DNA from: Methylococcaceae bacterium
GTDB taxonomy: Bacteria; Pseudomonadota; Gammaproteobacteria; Methylococcales; Methylomonadaceae
Direction of reading: 5' to 3'
Length of the DNA: 64,000 bases
Assembly: GCA_030693065.1 (NCBI GenBank)
Contig: JAUYBL010000010.1
Coordinates: forward strand, 62,001-126,000
Of this stretch, positions 8,270 to 18,421 are shown piece after piece. How positions within the stretch are numbered: position 1 is the stretch's first letter; each line of letters begins with the position of its first letter. The position numbers and the translations under genes are program-made. Under the pieces are notes generated by a model. The model made no database searches and was not told the origin of the DNA. It saw only the letters and a program-made list of their open reading frames with translations.

Positions 8270-10129
8270 TTACTTTGGTACTTTAACGGATATATCAGCC
8301 TTTGCCTGCAAGCTGTTTATCAAGGCATTAAAATCTGCTTGACCAAACGCTTTTCCGATATTTTTAAGCGCTAGCGGAAGCTGCTTTTTATCGTCGGCGC
8401 TCATTACACCTTCTTGAACCTTGGCAACGCTAACTACTGCCTGCTCACCGGAAGATAATTCTGTAGTTAATACTGTCGGTTTATCTCCGATTGGCTTAGC
8501 GGCTTTAAAAATCTCCTGCCTCAGTTCGACCGGAATATCGTTTCTGTTTCGCGCCAATCCAGTTAGTTTTTTCACTACAAATTTATTTTCTGCTGCAACA
8601 GATTGAATAGATTCACCAGAAAGCAAGCGTCCTTTTATTTGCTTAGCCGTATCAATAGCTTGTTGTTTGGCTTTTTCTGCAGACAAAGCAGCAATAACTT
8701 GAGTATTAACCTCTTGCAAAGTCTTTGCTGCAGCTGGTTTGTGTTCCAATACACGCAGCACTACTAGTCGATCGGCTCCTAGCTCTATTGGCGTGCTGTT
8801 ATTTCCTTTCAACACTTCTTCAGAAAATGCCGCATTGCGAATTTTCTCATCAGCACCAATTTGTTCACCATGCTCTCTAGTTAACAATCCAGTTTGCTTA
8901 ATTTTCAGGTTTAATGCACTGGCAACAGTTTGCAAATTATCTGGGTTTTCAAAACTGCTTTCAGTTAATCTTTCACCTGCCTCATAAAAAGCGTTTTCAG
9001 CTTGATTTTTTTGATACGCAACCGATAACTCAGATTTAACAGAATCAAACGATTTAACTTCACCAGGGATTAATTCGGTCACCTTAATCAAGTGATAACC
9101 AAATGAAGATTTAACAGGTTCTGATACCTCTCCAAGTTTTAAAGCACTAGCAGTATCTTCAAATGCTTTTTCCATATCTCCAGCATTAAATAGCCCTAAA
9201 TCCCCGCCGGCTTTCGCAGTCAATTTATCATCGGAAACTTCAGACGCCAATACTGAAAAGTCTTTGCTATCAAGTTCTACCTTGGTTTTTTTTGCCTTTT
9301 CTAATGCTTGTTGCTCATTAGTTTTATCATTGATTGCAAACAAAATATGACTGATTTTTCTTCGCTCCGGCGTGGTGTATTGGCCTTTTTGGTCTTCATA
9401 AAAGGCTTTTAATTTATCCTCTGTGACTTCGATATTCTTAGCTAAGTCTTCAAGAGCCAATTCCACATACTGCACCGAAACCTGTTCAGGGGTTTGATAT
9501 GAGTCTTGATGCAACTGGTAGTAAGCGGAAATTTCTTGGTCTGATGGCTGTGCTTGTTTTTGATAAGTAACAGTCAAATATTCAGCATCTCGCTGCTGGT
9601 TTTGAATTTTAAAAAAACTCTCCACATCATACTGGGTTGCAAAGCTGCTATCGATAATGCTCTGCTGAAATTGCTCCATGATCATAGCATTTTTGATTCT
9701 GCCAACAAATTCCGCCGATGACATTTTTTGTGCATTCAAAAGCGCCTTATAACGTTTGTCGTCGAATTTTCCATCAACTTGAAAATATGGCAGCGACGTT
9801 ATAAATTCGCGAGTAGCTTCATCACTAGCAACCAACCCTGCTTTATAAGCATATTGAAGCAAAACTTCATCCTTGATTAATTTTTCCAATGCCTGAGCTT
9901 TCAATATTTCCTCGTCAATTGAAACCCCTTGCAAACTTTGCCTATATTGCTCATAAGCATTATTAACATCTCGTTGATAAAAGTTTTTGTCTCCAACTGT
10001 TGCAACAGCAGGTTCTTTTCCTGTGTCTAAATAATTTTGAATACCCCATAACGCAAAAGGCACACAGATAATTATTAGAATTCCCCATGCAAAAGCACCT
10101 TGTGCTTTTTCTCTAATTTTCGTCAGCAT
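8270..10129 (-). CDS. ppiD: periplasmic folding chaperone / peptidyl-prolyl isomerase PpiD
   Basis: A 619-residue inner-membrane-anchored chaperone that helps proteins emerging from the Sec translocon. A single N-terminal helix (about residues 13-33) anchors it. A SurA-like N-domain spans roughly 35-200, and one parvulin domain lies at about 255-355 (RRKISHILFAI ... GGDLGLF ... SSFGYHLIKV). Length matches the family (E. coli 623). It follows lon and hupB as in many gammaproteobacteria, with tRNA-Val and tRNA-Asp in between. PpiD parvulin domains are often catalytically weak, so the chaperone role is the safer one. Confidence 0.9.
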   Translation of the reverse strand: MLTKIREKAQGAFAWGILIIICVPFALWGIQNYLDTGKEPAVATVGDKNFYQRDVNNAYEQYRQSLQGVSIDEEILKAQALEKLIKDEVLLQYAYKAGLVASDEATREFITSLPYFQVDGKFDDKRYKALLNAQKMSSAEFVGRIKNAMIMEQFQQSIIDSSFATQYDVESFFKIQNQQRDAEYLTVTYQKQAQPSDQEISAYYQLHQDSYQTPEQVSVQYVELALEDLAKNIEVTEDKLKAFYEDQKGQYTTPERRKISHILFAINDKTNEQQALEKAKKTKVELDSKDFSVLASEVSDDKLTAKAGGDLGLFNAGDMEKAFEDTASALKLGEVSEPVKSSFGYHLIKVTELIPGEVKSFDSVKSELSVAYQKNQAENAFYEAGERLTESSFENPDNLQTVASALNLKIKQTGLLTREHGEQIGADEKIRNAAFSEEVLKGNNSTPIELGADRLVVLRVLEHKPAAAKTLQEVNTQVIAALSAEKAKQQAIDTAKQIKGRLLSGESIQSVAAENKFVVKKLTGLARNRNDIPVELRQEIFKAAKPIGDKPTVLTTELSSGEQAVVSVAKVQEGVMSADDKKQLPLALKNIGKAFGQADFNALINSLQAKADISVKVPK

Positions 10130-10180
10130 AATGATCAGTCCTAAGATACAACATGGTTTTAAGCGAAATAATTAATAAAA

Positions 10181-10213
10181 AAAAAGCCCCGGACCAGATG
10201 GCACGGGGCTTTT
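10181..10213 (-). terminator. intrinsic terminator of the hupB-tRNA transcript
   Basis: On the minus strand a GCCCCG...CGGGGC stem is followed by a run of T directly downstream of the tRNA-Asp gene. It would end the tRNA transcript before ppiD. Confidence 0.85.
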
Positions 10214-10218
10214 AATTT

Positions 10219-10295
10219 TGGCGGAGTGGACGGGACTCGAACCCGCGACCACCGGCGTGACAGGCCGGTATTCTAACCAACTGAACTACCACTCC
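10219..10295 (-). tRNA. tRNA-Asp (GTC)
   Basis: A 77-nt cloverleaf with acceptor arms GGAGTGG/CCACTCC, anticodon stem CCGGC/GCCGG and loop CTGTCAC, giving anticodon GTC. The T-loop reads GGTTCGAGTCC, and the 3' CCA is encoded. It lies seven bases downstream of tRNA-Val in the same orientation, so the two are processed from one transcript. Confidence 0.97.
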
Positions 10296-10301
10296 AAAGT
10301 C

Positions 10302-10377
10302 TGGTGGGTGCTGAGGGGTTTGAACCCCCGACCCTCGCCTTGTAAGGGCGATGCTCTCCCAGCTGAGCTAAGCACCC
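10302..10377 (-). tRNA. tRNA-Val (TAC)
   Basis: A 76-nt cloverleaf with acceptor arms GGGTGCT/AGCACCC, anticodon loop TTACAAG (anticodon TAC), T-arm GGGGGTTCAAACCCC, and an encoded CCA. It begins 13 bases after the hupB stop with no terminator between them, so it is probably cotranscribed with hupB. Confidence 0.97.
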
Positions 10378-10390
10378 GACTAAAGAAAAT

Positions 10391-10675
10391 CTAGTTTACA
10401 GCATCTTTTAACGATTTGCCAGCCTTAAATGAAGGAATTTTAGCTGATTTAATTGTAATTTCTTCACCAGTCTGAGGATTACGTCCTTTACGCTCAGCTC
10501 TTTCTTTAACGGAAAATGTTCCAAATCCTACTAAAGCAACTGATCGCTTATCAGGATCTGAGTCTTTTAATGCGCCGGTTACTGCGCTTAAAAAACCATC
10601 CAATGCGCGACCGGCATCAGCTTTAGTTAATACCGCAGACTCTGCGATTGCATCAATAAGTTCCGATTTATTCAT
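10391..10675 (-). CDS. hupB: DNA-binding protein HU
   Basis: A 94-residue histone-like protein that bends DNA and compacts the nucleoid. The sequence begins [14 protein letters not shown] and contains the signature around [21 protein letters not shown], the flexible arm that enters the minor groove. Family length is about 90. It lies between lon and the tRNA pair, the usual HU-beta position in gammaproteobacteria. A strong AAGGGGGAA site precedes the ATG. Confidence 0.95.
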   Translation of the reverse strand: MNKSELIDAIAESAVLTKADAGRALDGFLSAVTGALKDSDPDKRSVALVGFGTFSVKERAERKGRNPQTGEEITIKSAKIPSFKAGKSLKDAVN

Positions 10676-10698
10676 TATTCCCCCTTAGGAATTCAATT

Positions 10699-10728
10699 TA
10701 TATATGTCTGCTAGGACTTGATTGCCAA
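10699..10728 (-). promoter_or_regulatory. candidate sigma-70 promoter of hupB
   Basis: On the minus strand TTGGCA (10723-10728) and TATATA (10699-10704) are 18 bases apart and lie about 25 bases upstream of the hupB ATG. The rest of the lon-hupB gap (to 11011) is AT-rich and shows an imperfect inverted repeat near 10815-10840, but no gene. Confidence 0.5.
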
Positions 10729-11011
10729 TCCCTATACACGAACAATTTTCGGCACAGGAAACGCTTGTATTTATATCAATAGCTCTCGCACAGTGTCAAG
10801 CTATAACTCCCAGAAAGCCCGTAATTTATGGGTTTTAAGCTAAAAATCAAACACTACACAGATAATTATTGGAATAATCACATTACCAATTAAAACGCTA
10901 TGATCTTCACCACACCCATGATAATTTCCCTAACAACTAACAAAATTTGGTAAATCTCAAAAAGATCAAACTTATGTAGTCATTCATAAATTGCATATTG
11001 AGCGCGTTGCC

Positions 11012-13441
11012 TTAGTGAGCGGTTAACAGTTGCGTCTTTAACTTCGCCACTTCTGATTCGGTATGATCATCAAGCTGTTTTTTTTCAATTGCTATGGGCA
11101 AATGCTGCAATGCCACTTCTAATACTTCATCTATCCAATGAACAGGCTTAATATCAAGATTCTTTTTAATATTGTCTGGTATATCTACCAAATCCTTTTC
11201 ATTTTCAGCCGGAATTAAAACTGTGGTTATACCTCCTCGATGAGCGGCTAATAACTTTTCCTTAAGACCTCCAATTGGCAAAACCTCCCCGCGCAAAGTG
11301 ATTTCCCCAGTCATTGCAACGCAAGCTCTTACAGGTATTTTTGTTAGCGCTGAAATAATTGCAGTACACATTCCAATACCTGCACTTGGACCATCTTTAG
11401 GGGTTGCGCCCTCTGGTACGTGTACATGTATGTCTGTTTTTTGAAAAACATCACTATCAATCCCTAAAATATCAGCACGACTTCTTACGACTGTCATGGC
11501 TGCTTCAATGGATTCTTTCATAACTTCACCGAGCTTGCCAGTTGCTGAGTTTTTACCTTTACCTGGAATCACGGCCGTTTCTATAGTTAAGAGCTCGCCA
11601 CCAACTTCTGTCCATGCTAGGCCCGTCACTTGACCAATCTGATCATGTTCTTCTGCCAGGCCATAGTGAAATCTTTTTACACCCAAATAATCATCTAAGT
11701 TTTTCGAAATAACTGTAATTTTTGATTTTTCAGCGCTGAGAAGTAGATTTTTAACAACCTTACGGCAAATTTTTGATATTTCCCGTTCGAGATTTCGAAC
11801 TCCAGCCTCTCTTGTGTAATAGCGAATCAAATCTCTGACAGCTTCTTCTGTAATCTCGATCTCATGATATTTCAGACCATTGTTTTTGATTTGCTTGGGA
11901 ATCAAGTAGCGTAATGCAATATTTATTTTTTCATCTTCTGTGTAACCAGCTAAACGAATCACTTCCATCCTATCGAGCAGTGCGGGCGGAATGTTCATAG
12001 TATTTGCAGTTGCAACAAACATGACATCTGATAAATCAAAATCAACTTCTAAGTAATGATCAGAAAATGTATGATTTTGCTCTGGATCAAGAACTTCTAG
12101 CAATGCAGAAGCAGGATCTCCGCGAAAATCAGCTGCCATCTTGTCAATTTCATCAAGTAAAAACATCGGGTTGCGGGTTTTTACTTTAACTAGATTTTGT
12201 AATATTTTACCTGGCATTGAACCAATATATGTGCGTCTATGCCCTCTTATTTCAGCCTCATCTCTTACGCCGCCCAACGCCATTCGTACATATTTACGAT
12301 TTGTTGCGCGAGCAATGGACTCACCCAAAGATGTTTTTCCTACTCCCGGCGGACCAACCAAACACAAAATTGGTCCCTTAAGCTCTCCTTTTACACGTTG
12401 CTGAACAGCAAGATACTCAAGAATACGTTCTTTAACTTTCTCCAAGCCATAATGCTCAGTTTCTAAAACTTGTTCCGCAACTTTTAAATCATAGCGGACT
12501 TTCGTTTTCTTCTTCCATGGAACGCTCACAACCCAATCTATGTAGTTCCGAACGACGGTAGCTTCAGCAGACATGGGCGACATTTGCTTAAGCTTATTAA
12601 GTTCAGCTTCGGCCTTTGCTTTAGCCTCTTTGGACATACCCGCTTCTGAAATCTTATACCCTAAATCTTCAATCTCATTTGGAACATCATCCATATCTCC
12701 AAGTTCTTTTTGTATGGCCTTCATTTGCTCATTGAGATAATACTCTCGCTGATTTTTTTCCATTTGTTGTTTTACTCTAACGCGAATCCTTTTCTCCATT
12801 TCTAATAAATCAACCTCACCTTCCATGAGAGTCATCAATCGTTCTAAACGTTTTGCAACATCAGATATTTCAAGAATCACTTGTTTTTCATTGACCTTCA
12901 AGCCCATATGAGCAGCCATAGTGTCAGCCAATCTGCTTGGATCATCAATTCCCATTAATGAATTAAGCACCTCAGGTGGAATCTTATTATTTAACTTTAC
13001 GTATTGCTCAAATGAGTTAATTGCCGTGCGTTGTAATACGTCACGTTCTTGATCAGACATGACTAAAACATCTTCGATATCAACAACCTCAGCTGAAAAA
13101 AAACTGCCTGTATCTCTATAATTTACAACTTTACTGCGCTGACTTCCCTCAACTAACACCTTCACAGTGCCATCTGGCAATTTTAATAATTGCAGAATAT
13201 TAGCTAATGTCCCAATGTCGTAAAGATCATTAAATTCCGGATCGTCAGTTTCCGCCTCTTTTTGAGCCACAAGCAATATCTGCTTGTCATCACGCATTGC
13301 TGCATCCAATGCATCAATCGACCTTTCCCTTCCAACAAATAATGGGATCACCATGTATGGATAAACAACAACATCTCTAAGTGGCAAAACAGGTATTAAC
13401 GTATTTTTTTGTTGTAAGTTTTTAATTTCGGTTGTTTCCAC
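11012..13441 (-). CDS. lon: ATP-dependent protease Lon
   Basis: An 809-residue soluble AAA+ serine protease that degrades misfolded and regulatory proteins. Domains in order: N-terminal LON substrate-binding domain (about 15-205), a helical linker, an AAA+ module with Walker [10 protein letters not shown] and Walker B FLLDEIDK, and a C-terminal protease domain. The catalytic Ser is in KDGPSAGI and the catalytic Lys in the [10 protein letters not shown] segment. The start is an ATG preceded by AGGTATCC. It has its own promoter region with a heat-shock-like promoter, separated from clpX by a terminator. Its position after clpX and before hupB is the usual gammaproteobacterial order. Confidence 0.97.
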   Translation of the reverse strand: METTEIKNLQQKNTLIPVLPLRDVVVYPYMVIPLFVGRERSIDALDAAMRDDKQILLVAQKEAETDDPEFNDLYDIGTLANILQLLKLPDGTVKVLVEGSQRSKVVNYRDTGSFFSAEVVDIEDVLVMSDQERDVLQRTAINSFEQYVKLNNKIPPEVLNSLMGIDDPSRLADTMAAHMGLKVNEKQVILEISDVAKRLERLMTLMEGEVDLLEMEKRIRVRVKQQMEKNQREYYLNEQMKAIQKELGDMDDVPNEIEDLGYKISEAGMSKEAKAKAEAELNKLKQMSPMSAEATVVRNYIDWVVSVPWKKKTKVRYDLKVAEQVLETEHYGLEKVKERILEYLAVQQRVKGELKGPILCLVGPPGVGKTSLGESIARATNRKYVRMALGGVRDEAEIRGHRRTYIGSMPGKILQNLVKVKTRNPMFLLDEIDKMAADFRGDPASALLEVLDPEQNHTFSDHYLEVDFDLSDVMFVATANTMNIPPALLDRMEVIRLAGYTEDEKINIALRYLIPKQIKNNGLKYHEIEITEEAVRDLIRYYTREAGVRNLEREISKICRKVVKNLLLSAEKSKITVISKNLDDYLGVKRFHYGLAEEHDQIGQVTGLAWTEVGGELLTIETAVIPGKGKNSATGKLGEVMKESIEAAMTVVRSRADILGIDSDVFQKTDIHVHVPEGATPKDGPSAGIGMCTAIISALTKIPVRACVAMTGEITLRGEVLPIGGLKEKLLAAHRGGITTVLIPAENEKDLVDIPDNIKKNLDIKPVHWIDEVLEVALQHLPIAIEKKQLDDHTESEVAKLKTQLLTAH

Positions 13442-13476
13442 AATGGATACCTATAACAATATTTAAGTTGAATTGA

Positions 13477-13504
13477 GTATGGGGGCGTTAATAAAAATAG
13501 CAAG
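13477..13504 (-). promoter_or_regulatory. sigma-32 (heat-shock) type promoter of lon
   Basis: On the minus strand CTTGCTA (13498-13504) is followed after 13 bases by CCCCATAC (13477-13484). The RpoH consensus is CTTGAAA, 13-15 bases, CCCCATnT. It lies about 35 bases upstream of the lon ATG and downstream of the clpX terminator, where a lon heat-shock promoter is expected. Confidence 0.75.
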
Positions 13505-13542
13505 GACCCAAATAAAAATAATCCATTTATGGTTTTCTAAGC

Positions 13543-13577
13543 AAAAAAAAGGGAGCATATAAGATGCTCCCTTTTTT
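13543..13577 (-). terminator. intrinsic terminator after clpX
   Basis: GGGAGCAT (13551-13558) pairs with ATGCTCCC (13564-13571), with T-runs on both strands. On the minus strand it lies just after the clpX stop and ends the tig-clpP-clpX transcript before the lon promoter. Confidence 0.88.
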
Positions 13578-13591
13578 ATTCTTTTAATATT

Positions 13592-14866
13592 TCAAGCCTC
13601 TGCAGAAGCTTTTTTAACATCAGCTTCATAAACCAAAATAGGCTCAGAATCTCCAGAGATAACTCCACTATCAATAACGACTTTACTGATGTTTTCAGCT
13701 GACGGTAATTCATACATTGTATTGAGTAATATATTCTCAACAATTGTCCTGAGACCTCTTGCTCCTGTCTTTCTTTCCATTGCTTTCTGGGCAATTGCGC
13801 TCAGAGAATCAGACCTGAACTCAAGCTCAGCACCTTCCATCTCAAATAAATGCTGGTATTGCTTGATTAGCGCATTTTTTGGCTCAGTTAAAATTTGTAC
13901 TAAGGCCTGCTCATCTAACTCTTCAAGTGTTGCCACAACAGGAAGCCTACCGACAAACTCTGGAATAAGCCCGTACTTAATTAAATCTTCGGACTCTACT
14001 TCAGCAAAAAGCTGACCAACATTTTTAGCGTCATCTTTACTCTTAACCTCAGCAGAAAACCCTATGCCACCTTTTTCGGACCTTGCTTTTATTACACGAT
14101 CTAAACCAGCAAAAGCTCCGCCAACAATAAAAAGCATATTAGCAGTATTTACTTGCAAAAAATCTTGCTGTGGATGCTTGCGACCACCTTGCGGGGGAAC
14201 GGATGCAACGGTGCCCTCAATAAGTTTTAGTAATGCTTGCTGAACACCTTCTCCGGAAACATCTCTAGTAATTGAAGGATTGTCAGATTTTCTTGAAATC
14301 TTATCAATTTCATCAATATAAACTATGCCGGTTTCAGCCTTTTCAACATCGTAATCACATTTTTGCAAAATCTTCAGAATAATATTTTCAACATCTTCAC
14401 CAACATAACCCGCTTCAGTCAATGTAGTAGCATCTGCAATTGTAAAGGGCACATCTAATAAGCGAGCAAGAGTTTCAGCTAACAATGTCTTTCCTGACCC
14501 AGTCGGACCTATCAACAAAATATTACTCTTTGCTAATTCAATACCACCTTTTTTTGTCCTGCTGCGTAACCGTTTGTAATGATTATAAACGGCTACGGCT
14601 AAAATTTTCTTGGCGTTTTCTTGACCAATTACGTAAGAGTCAAGCTCTTTTTTTATTTCTTTGGGCTTTGGCAAATCAGCACCGCCAAATACAGAGTCAT
14701 CATCCTGCAGCTCATCTTTAATTATGTCATTGCAAAGCTCTACGCACTCATCACAGACATAAACGGCTGGGCCTGCAATCAGCTTTCTTACTTCGTTTTG
14801 ACTTTTTCCACAAAAAGAGCAATACAACAATTTCTCTTCATCTTTGCCGTTCTTGTCAATACTCAT
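13592..14866 (-). CDS. clpX: ATP-dependent Clp protease ATP-binding subunit ClpX
   Basis: A 424-residue AAA+ unfoldase that feeds substrates to ClpP. An N-terminal zinc-binding domain has CSFCGKSQ and CDECVELC (two CxxC pairs). The AAA+ core has Walker A GPTGSGKT, Walker B VYIDEIDK, and the pore region after GYVGEDVE. The IGF-type ClpP contact is not certain by eye. The ATG at 14866 is chosen over an adjacent in-frame GTG because AGGAG sits seven bases upstream. It follows clpP by 85 bases in the same orientation. Confidence 0.96.
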   Translation of the reverse strand: MSIDKNGKDEEKLLYCSFCGKSQNEVRKLIAGPAVYVCDECVELCNDIIKDELQDDDSVFGGADLPKPKEIKKELDSYVIGQENAKKILAVAVYNHYKRLRSRTKKGGIELAKSNILLIGPTGSGKTLLAETLARLLDVPFTIADATTLTEAGYVGEDVENIILKILQKCDYDVEKAETGIVYIDEIDKISRKSDNPSITRDVSGEGVQQALLKLIEGTVASVPPQGGRKHPQQDFLQVNTANMLFIVGGAFAGLDRVIKARSEKGGIGFSAEVKSKDDAKNVGQLFAEVESEDLIKYGLIPEFVGRLPVVATLEELDEQALVQILTEPKNALIKQYQHLFEMEGAELEFRSDSLSAIAQKAMERKTGARGLRTIVENILLNTMYELPSAENISKVVIDSGVISGDSEPILVYEADVKKASAEA

Positions 14867-14951
14867 CACATTACTCCTGAAAACACCGCCGCCGATGTTT
14901 TTGCTTTAGATGGAAATTTGAATATATCTAAATACAAAGAAAATACCAATG

Positions 14952-15602
14952 TTATTTGTCAGACAAAGCTGCCCTGTTAGACAAAACTTTGTCGATCAAG
15001 CCATAACTAACTGCATCAGTAGCACTTAAGAAATTATCTCTATCAGTATCCTGTTGCACTTTTTCAATAGGTTGACCGGTGTGATGAGCTAAAATCGCAT
15101 TCAGTTTTTCTCTGATGGATAAAATCTCTCTAGCATGAATATCAAAATCTGAAGCTTGCCCTTGAAACCCGCCTAATGGCTGATGAATCATCATTCTTGA
15201 ATGTGGTAAACAATAGCGTTTCCCTTCAGCACCACCAGTTAAAAGCAAGGCACCCATGCTGGCCGCCTGACCAATACACATTGTACTAACGTCAGGTTTT
15301 ATAAATTGCATAGTGTCATATATAGACATACCAGCCGTGACCGAGCCACCTGGAGAGTTAATATATAAATGAATATCTTTGTCAGGATTTTCAGACTCAA
15401 GAAAAAGCAACTGAGCCACTACCAAGTTAGCCATGTAATCTTCAACTTGACCAACTAAAAAAATCACTCGCTCTTTTAATAGCCTGGAATAAATATCAAA
15501 TGAACGTTCGCCACGAGCGGTTTGTTCAATAACAATAGGAACCAAACCTCCAGCTGCTTGTGACGAAATCATTTGACTAATTAAATCGTTTTTGCTGTAC
15601 AT
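14952..15602 (-). CDS. clpP: ATP-dependent Clp protease proteolytic subunit ClpP
   Basis: A 216-residue serine protease that assembles into the barrel of ClpXP/ClpAP. The catalytic Ser is in [11 protein letters not shown] and the catalytic His in [14 protein letters not shown]; the Asp lies further on in the [10 protein letters not shown] segment. Length is close to E. coli ClpP (207). The gene follows tig after nine bases, so the two are cotranscribed. Confidence 0.96.
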   Translation of the reverse strand: MYSKNDLISQMISSQAAGGLVPIVIEQTARGERSFDIYSRLLKERVIFLVGQVEDYMANLVVAQLLFLESENPDKDIHLYINSPGGSVTAGMSIYDTMQFIKPDVSTMCIGQAASMGALLLTGGAEGKRYCLPHSRMMIHQPLGGFQGQASDFDIHAREILSIREKLNAILAHHTGQPIEKVQQDTDRDNFLSATDAVSYGLIDKVLSNRAALSDK

Positions 15603-15611
15603 GCAATTACC

Positions 15612-16910
15612 TTAACCTTCTTGACCTAAGACATCACTGAAAGCCAGCTCTTGCTCTGACACTTTTACCTGAGAAGCGAGCCATTCAACTGTTTGATCTT
15701 CTAATACCAACTGCTGTACATCAGCTAATCGACTTTCATCAGAATAGTACCAAGCAACCACATCCGCTGGTCGTTCGTAACTTTTCGCCATATCTTCAAT
15801 AGTAGAACGAACCTTATCAGCATCAAGTTTGATGTCATTTTTACGGATAATTTCACCTAAAATTAATCCCAATGCCACTCTACGCTTAGCTTGATCTTCA
15901 AAGTTATCTCTCGGAAGGTTTAAGTCTTCAATCTTTAGCTTACGTTTTTTTGCATTTTCGATATATGGCTGCATCAGACTTTCAATTTCCTGATCTACCA
16001 AAACATTAGGAATGTTGATTTTAATTTTTTCATACAAAGCATCCATCAACGAATTTTTCAGCTTGCCGCGTAACGCTCGCTCGAGCTCTCTTTGCATGTT
16101 TTCTTTTACATCTTGACGAAAAGAAGCTACAGAACCATTTTCAATGCCATATGCCTTGATAAAATCTTCATCTATTTCTGGCAGTACAGACTCCTCAATA
16201 CTTGAGACTTCAACGTCAAACTGAGCCATTTTACCGGCCAGTTTTTCATTGCCATATTTTTCAGGAAAGGCAATTTCAAAAGTCTTATTATCACCAGCTT
16301 TCAAACCAATCAGTTGATCTTCAAACCCGGGAATCATGCGTTTGGAGCCGATTTCAACTTGATAGTTTTCAACTTTACCATCAGTAAAATTTTCACCATC
16401 AGACACTCCTGAAAATGTGATAGTTACCCTATCGCTCTCTTGCGATAATCTATCCGCCACTTCCCATGTTTTACGCTGTTCTCTTAGCTTAAGAATCATG
16501 GCATCAACATCCGGCTCTTGGACCGATGAAATAGGCTTAATCACTTCTAACTGACCAATATTATCAATTACTATTTCTGGATAAACTTCAAATTCAGCAA
16601 TATATCCAAAGCCGTCTACTTCTTCGGTCAACTGTATTTGCGGATAGCCGGCCGGCTTTAAATTTTGATCTTGTAACGCCTTGGAAAGAGTAGTTTGAAT
16701 TAAATCTCCAGCGACTTCTTGACGTACTCGCTCACCGTACAATTTCTTAATCACTTGCTGAGGTGCTTTACCAGGACGAAACCCGTCAACTTTAGCACCG
16801 CGTGCTAAAGACTTAAGTCTCTCAGTCATTTTTTCCTGAACCACATCCTCTGGCAGGCTTACGGTCATTTTTCTGCTTAATTCTGATGTCTTTTCGACAG
16901 AAACTTGCAT
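15612..16910 (-). CDS. tig: trigger factor (ribosome-associated chaperone)
   Basis: A 432-residue chaperone that meets nascent chains at the ribosome exit. The ribosome-binding signature is GFRPGKAPQQVIKKLYG (about residues 43-59). A FKBP-type isomerase domain (about 150-240, with SDRVTITFSG and PGFEDQLIGLKAGD) and the C-terminal helical arms follow. It heads the tig-clpP-clpX transcript. The tRNA-Leu gene lies about 105 bases upstream in the same direction. Confidence 0.96.
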   Translation of the reverse strand: MQVSVEKTSELSRKMTVSLPEDVVQEKMTERLKSLARGAKVDGFRPGKAPQQVIKKLYGERVRQEVAGDLIQTTLSKALQDQNLKPAGYPQIQLTEEVDGFGYIAEFEVYPEIVIDNIGQLEVIKPISSVQEPDVDAMILKLREQRKTWEVADRLSQESDRVTITFSGVSDGENFTDGKVENYQVEIGSKRMIPGFEDQLIGLKAGDNKTFEIAFPEKYGNEKLAGKMAQFDVEVSSIEESVLPEIDEDFIKAYGIENGSVASFRQDVKENMQRELERALRGKLKNSLMDALYEKIKINIPNVLVDQEIESLMQPYIENAKKRKLKIEDLNLPRDNFEDQAKRRVALGLILGEIIRKNDIKLDADKVRSTIEDMAKSYERPADVVAWYYSDESRLADVQQLVLEDQTVEWLASQVKVSEQELAFSDVLGQEG

Positions 16911-17015
16911 TTCTTTACCTCAAATAAATTTATTATGGATTTTGTAGGGGATGCCTAAGGGCACGAAGATCTGAAAATTAACGATGATTCGCTAATCTTT
17001 GTAACTTGAATTAAG

Positions 17016-17100
17016 TGGTGCGAATGGAGAGACTCGAACTCTCACAGGATAACCTACTGGAACCTAAATCCAGCGCGTCTACCAGTTCCGCCACATTCGC
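17016..17100 (-). tRNA. tRNA-Leu (TAG)
   Basis: An 85-nt class II tRNA with acceptor arms GCGAATG/CATTCGC, anticodon stem CTGGA/TCCAG and loop TTTAGGT (anticodon TAG). It has a long variable arm, T-loop GTTCGAGTC, and an encoded CCA. It lies upstream of tig, as in some other gammaproteobacteria. Confidence 0.96.
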
Positions 17101-17116
17101 ACTTGAATGAAGAGCG

Positions 17117-17146
17117 ATTATAGCTGTATTAATGTCAGTTCAACAA
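17117..17146 (-). promoter_or_regulatory. promoter of tRNA-Leu
   Basis: On the minus strand TTGTTG (17141-17146) and a perfect TATAAT (17117-17122) are 18 bases apart, placing transcription start a few bases before the tRNA 5' end. Confidence 0.68.
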
Positions 17147-17280
17147 GCTATAACTACCTTAATTAACCAAAAAAGAACTTTTTAGATGAAAAATTACAAG
17201 CGATAACATAGTTTTTACTGCGTTCAATCTATTATTAACACTAAAATAATTAAAGTTAAATACCTCACAGGAGCACTGAA

Positions 17281-17532
17281 ATGAACGTATCTCCATCAAG
17301 CAGCGCCACTTTATTAATAAACAATGCGCAACGTAAATCATCAGATGCTGCGCAGACCATTGCAACACTACCTATTCACAAGAATGAAATCGGCAGCTCT
17401 GAATTTAACTCATCAGATGTAATCAAGCCTATATTGAATTTGAAAGAAGCCGAATTAGAGACATCAGTCGCTGCTAAATTAATTGCAGCTGACAAAAAAA
17501 TGCTCGGATCAATACTAGACATCCACGCATAA
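17281..17532 (+). CDS. small conserved protein, 83 aa, flagellar-rod-like C-terminus
   Basis: A short protein preceded by a good CAGGAG site. The N-terminal part is Ser/Ala/Asn-rich. The C-terminal half (DVIKPILNLKEAELETSVAA, then an Ala/Asp-rich helix and GSILDIHA) resembles the C-terminal helix found in flagellar rod/hook proteins and in a widespread family of small proteobacterial proteins of unknown function. No flagellar genes are nearby. It converges with the radical SAM gene, the two stops being one base apart. The similarity is by eye only. Confidence 0.6.
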   Translation: MNVSPSSSATLLINNAQRKSSDAAQTIATLPIHKNEIGSSEFNSSDVIKPILNLKEAELETSVAAKLIAADKKMLGSILDIHA

Positions 17533-17533
17533 A

Positions 17534-18385
17534 TTAGTTAGATACAGATACAGTAAATCCCAATTGCCTAATTTGATCGGCAAATTCATTCAATATTTCT
17601 TCTGGCAGTTTTTCTAACTTAACAGACTCTGGTTGAAATGAAGGCCTCGCCAAGGTATAGAGTAAAACTTCTTTGAGCCTAACATTCTTGTTAATCTTCT
17701 TTAACATGTTAAGCAATGCGGCCCTTTCAGATAATGGCAATTCGCCGCCATCATAATCAACCAAGCAAGTTTGCACTTTGGTGTGACATAGCTCAGCCGA
17801 TAACATTAAATTTTGCAAACTCAATTGACAGCTTTGTCCTGCATGATTGATTAACTGCCGACCTTCTTGGGTAGCGCTATCGAATTTAAACCAGACTTCA
17901 CCGCCGTACTCATTCAGTTTTTTCAAGCCTTTTTGCACTCCAGGGCGATGCACCAGACTACCATTGGTAATTAGCACGAAATGGCTCTCGGGAAATACAC
18001 CTAACTCTTCGGCAATATCACCTATTAATGCTACTGCCCTTTCAAACTCATTTAGACTAGTTGGCTCGCCATTTCCTGATATAGCAATATCTTTGATAAC
18101 GCGATTGCCTTCATCAACCTGAAAGTCATCGTAAAAACTGCCATTAAGCACATAATCAAGAAAATCCCTGAGCTCCTTCTCTAAAAGCTCAAAATCCATA
18201 AGCGGCGCAGCGCCAACAGTAAGATTGGGTACTTGGCAGTAAATACAACGCCAATTGCAGGCATTATTGGTATTGAAATTAATGCCTATCGACAAGCCCC
18301 CAGATCGGCGTGATACAACTGGATAGACATACTTTAAGCCAGCAACCTCGCGACTATGATTGGTAGTGGTCAATTTGGAAGTCAT
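17534..18385 (-). CDS. radical SAM domain protein
   Basis: A protein of about 283 residues with the CxxxCxxC cluster motif CNWRCIYC near residue 44, which binds the 4Fe-4S cluster and S-adenosylmethionine. The SAM-contacting GNGEPTS and ITNGSL segments of the radical SAM barrel follow. The substrate is unknown; no second cluster motif is obvious. The ATG at 18385 is chosen over an upstream in-frame TTG at 18403; neither has a clear ribosome binding site. A 118-bp palindromic repeat lies directly upstream. Confidence 0.82.
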   Translation of the reverse strand: MTSKLTTTNHSREVAGLKYVYPVVSRRSGGLSIGINFNTNNACNWRCIYCQVPNLTVGAAPLMDFELLEKELRDFLDYVLNGSFYDDFQVDEGNRVIKDIAISGNGEPTSLNEFERAVALIGDIAEELGVFPESHFVLITNGSLVHRPGVQKGLKKLNEYGGEVWFKFDSATQEGRQLINHAGQSCQLSLQNLMLSAELCHTKVQTCLVDYDGGELPLSERAALLNMLKKINKNVRLKEVLLYTLARPSFQPESVKLEKLPEEILNEFADQIRQLGFTVSVSN

Positions 18386-18421
18386 GTAATGCAATAACGG
18401 CAAGAAAAAAGTAAATTTTCA

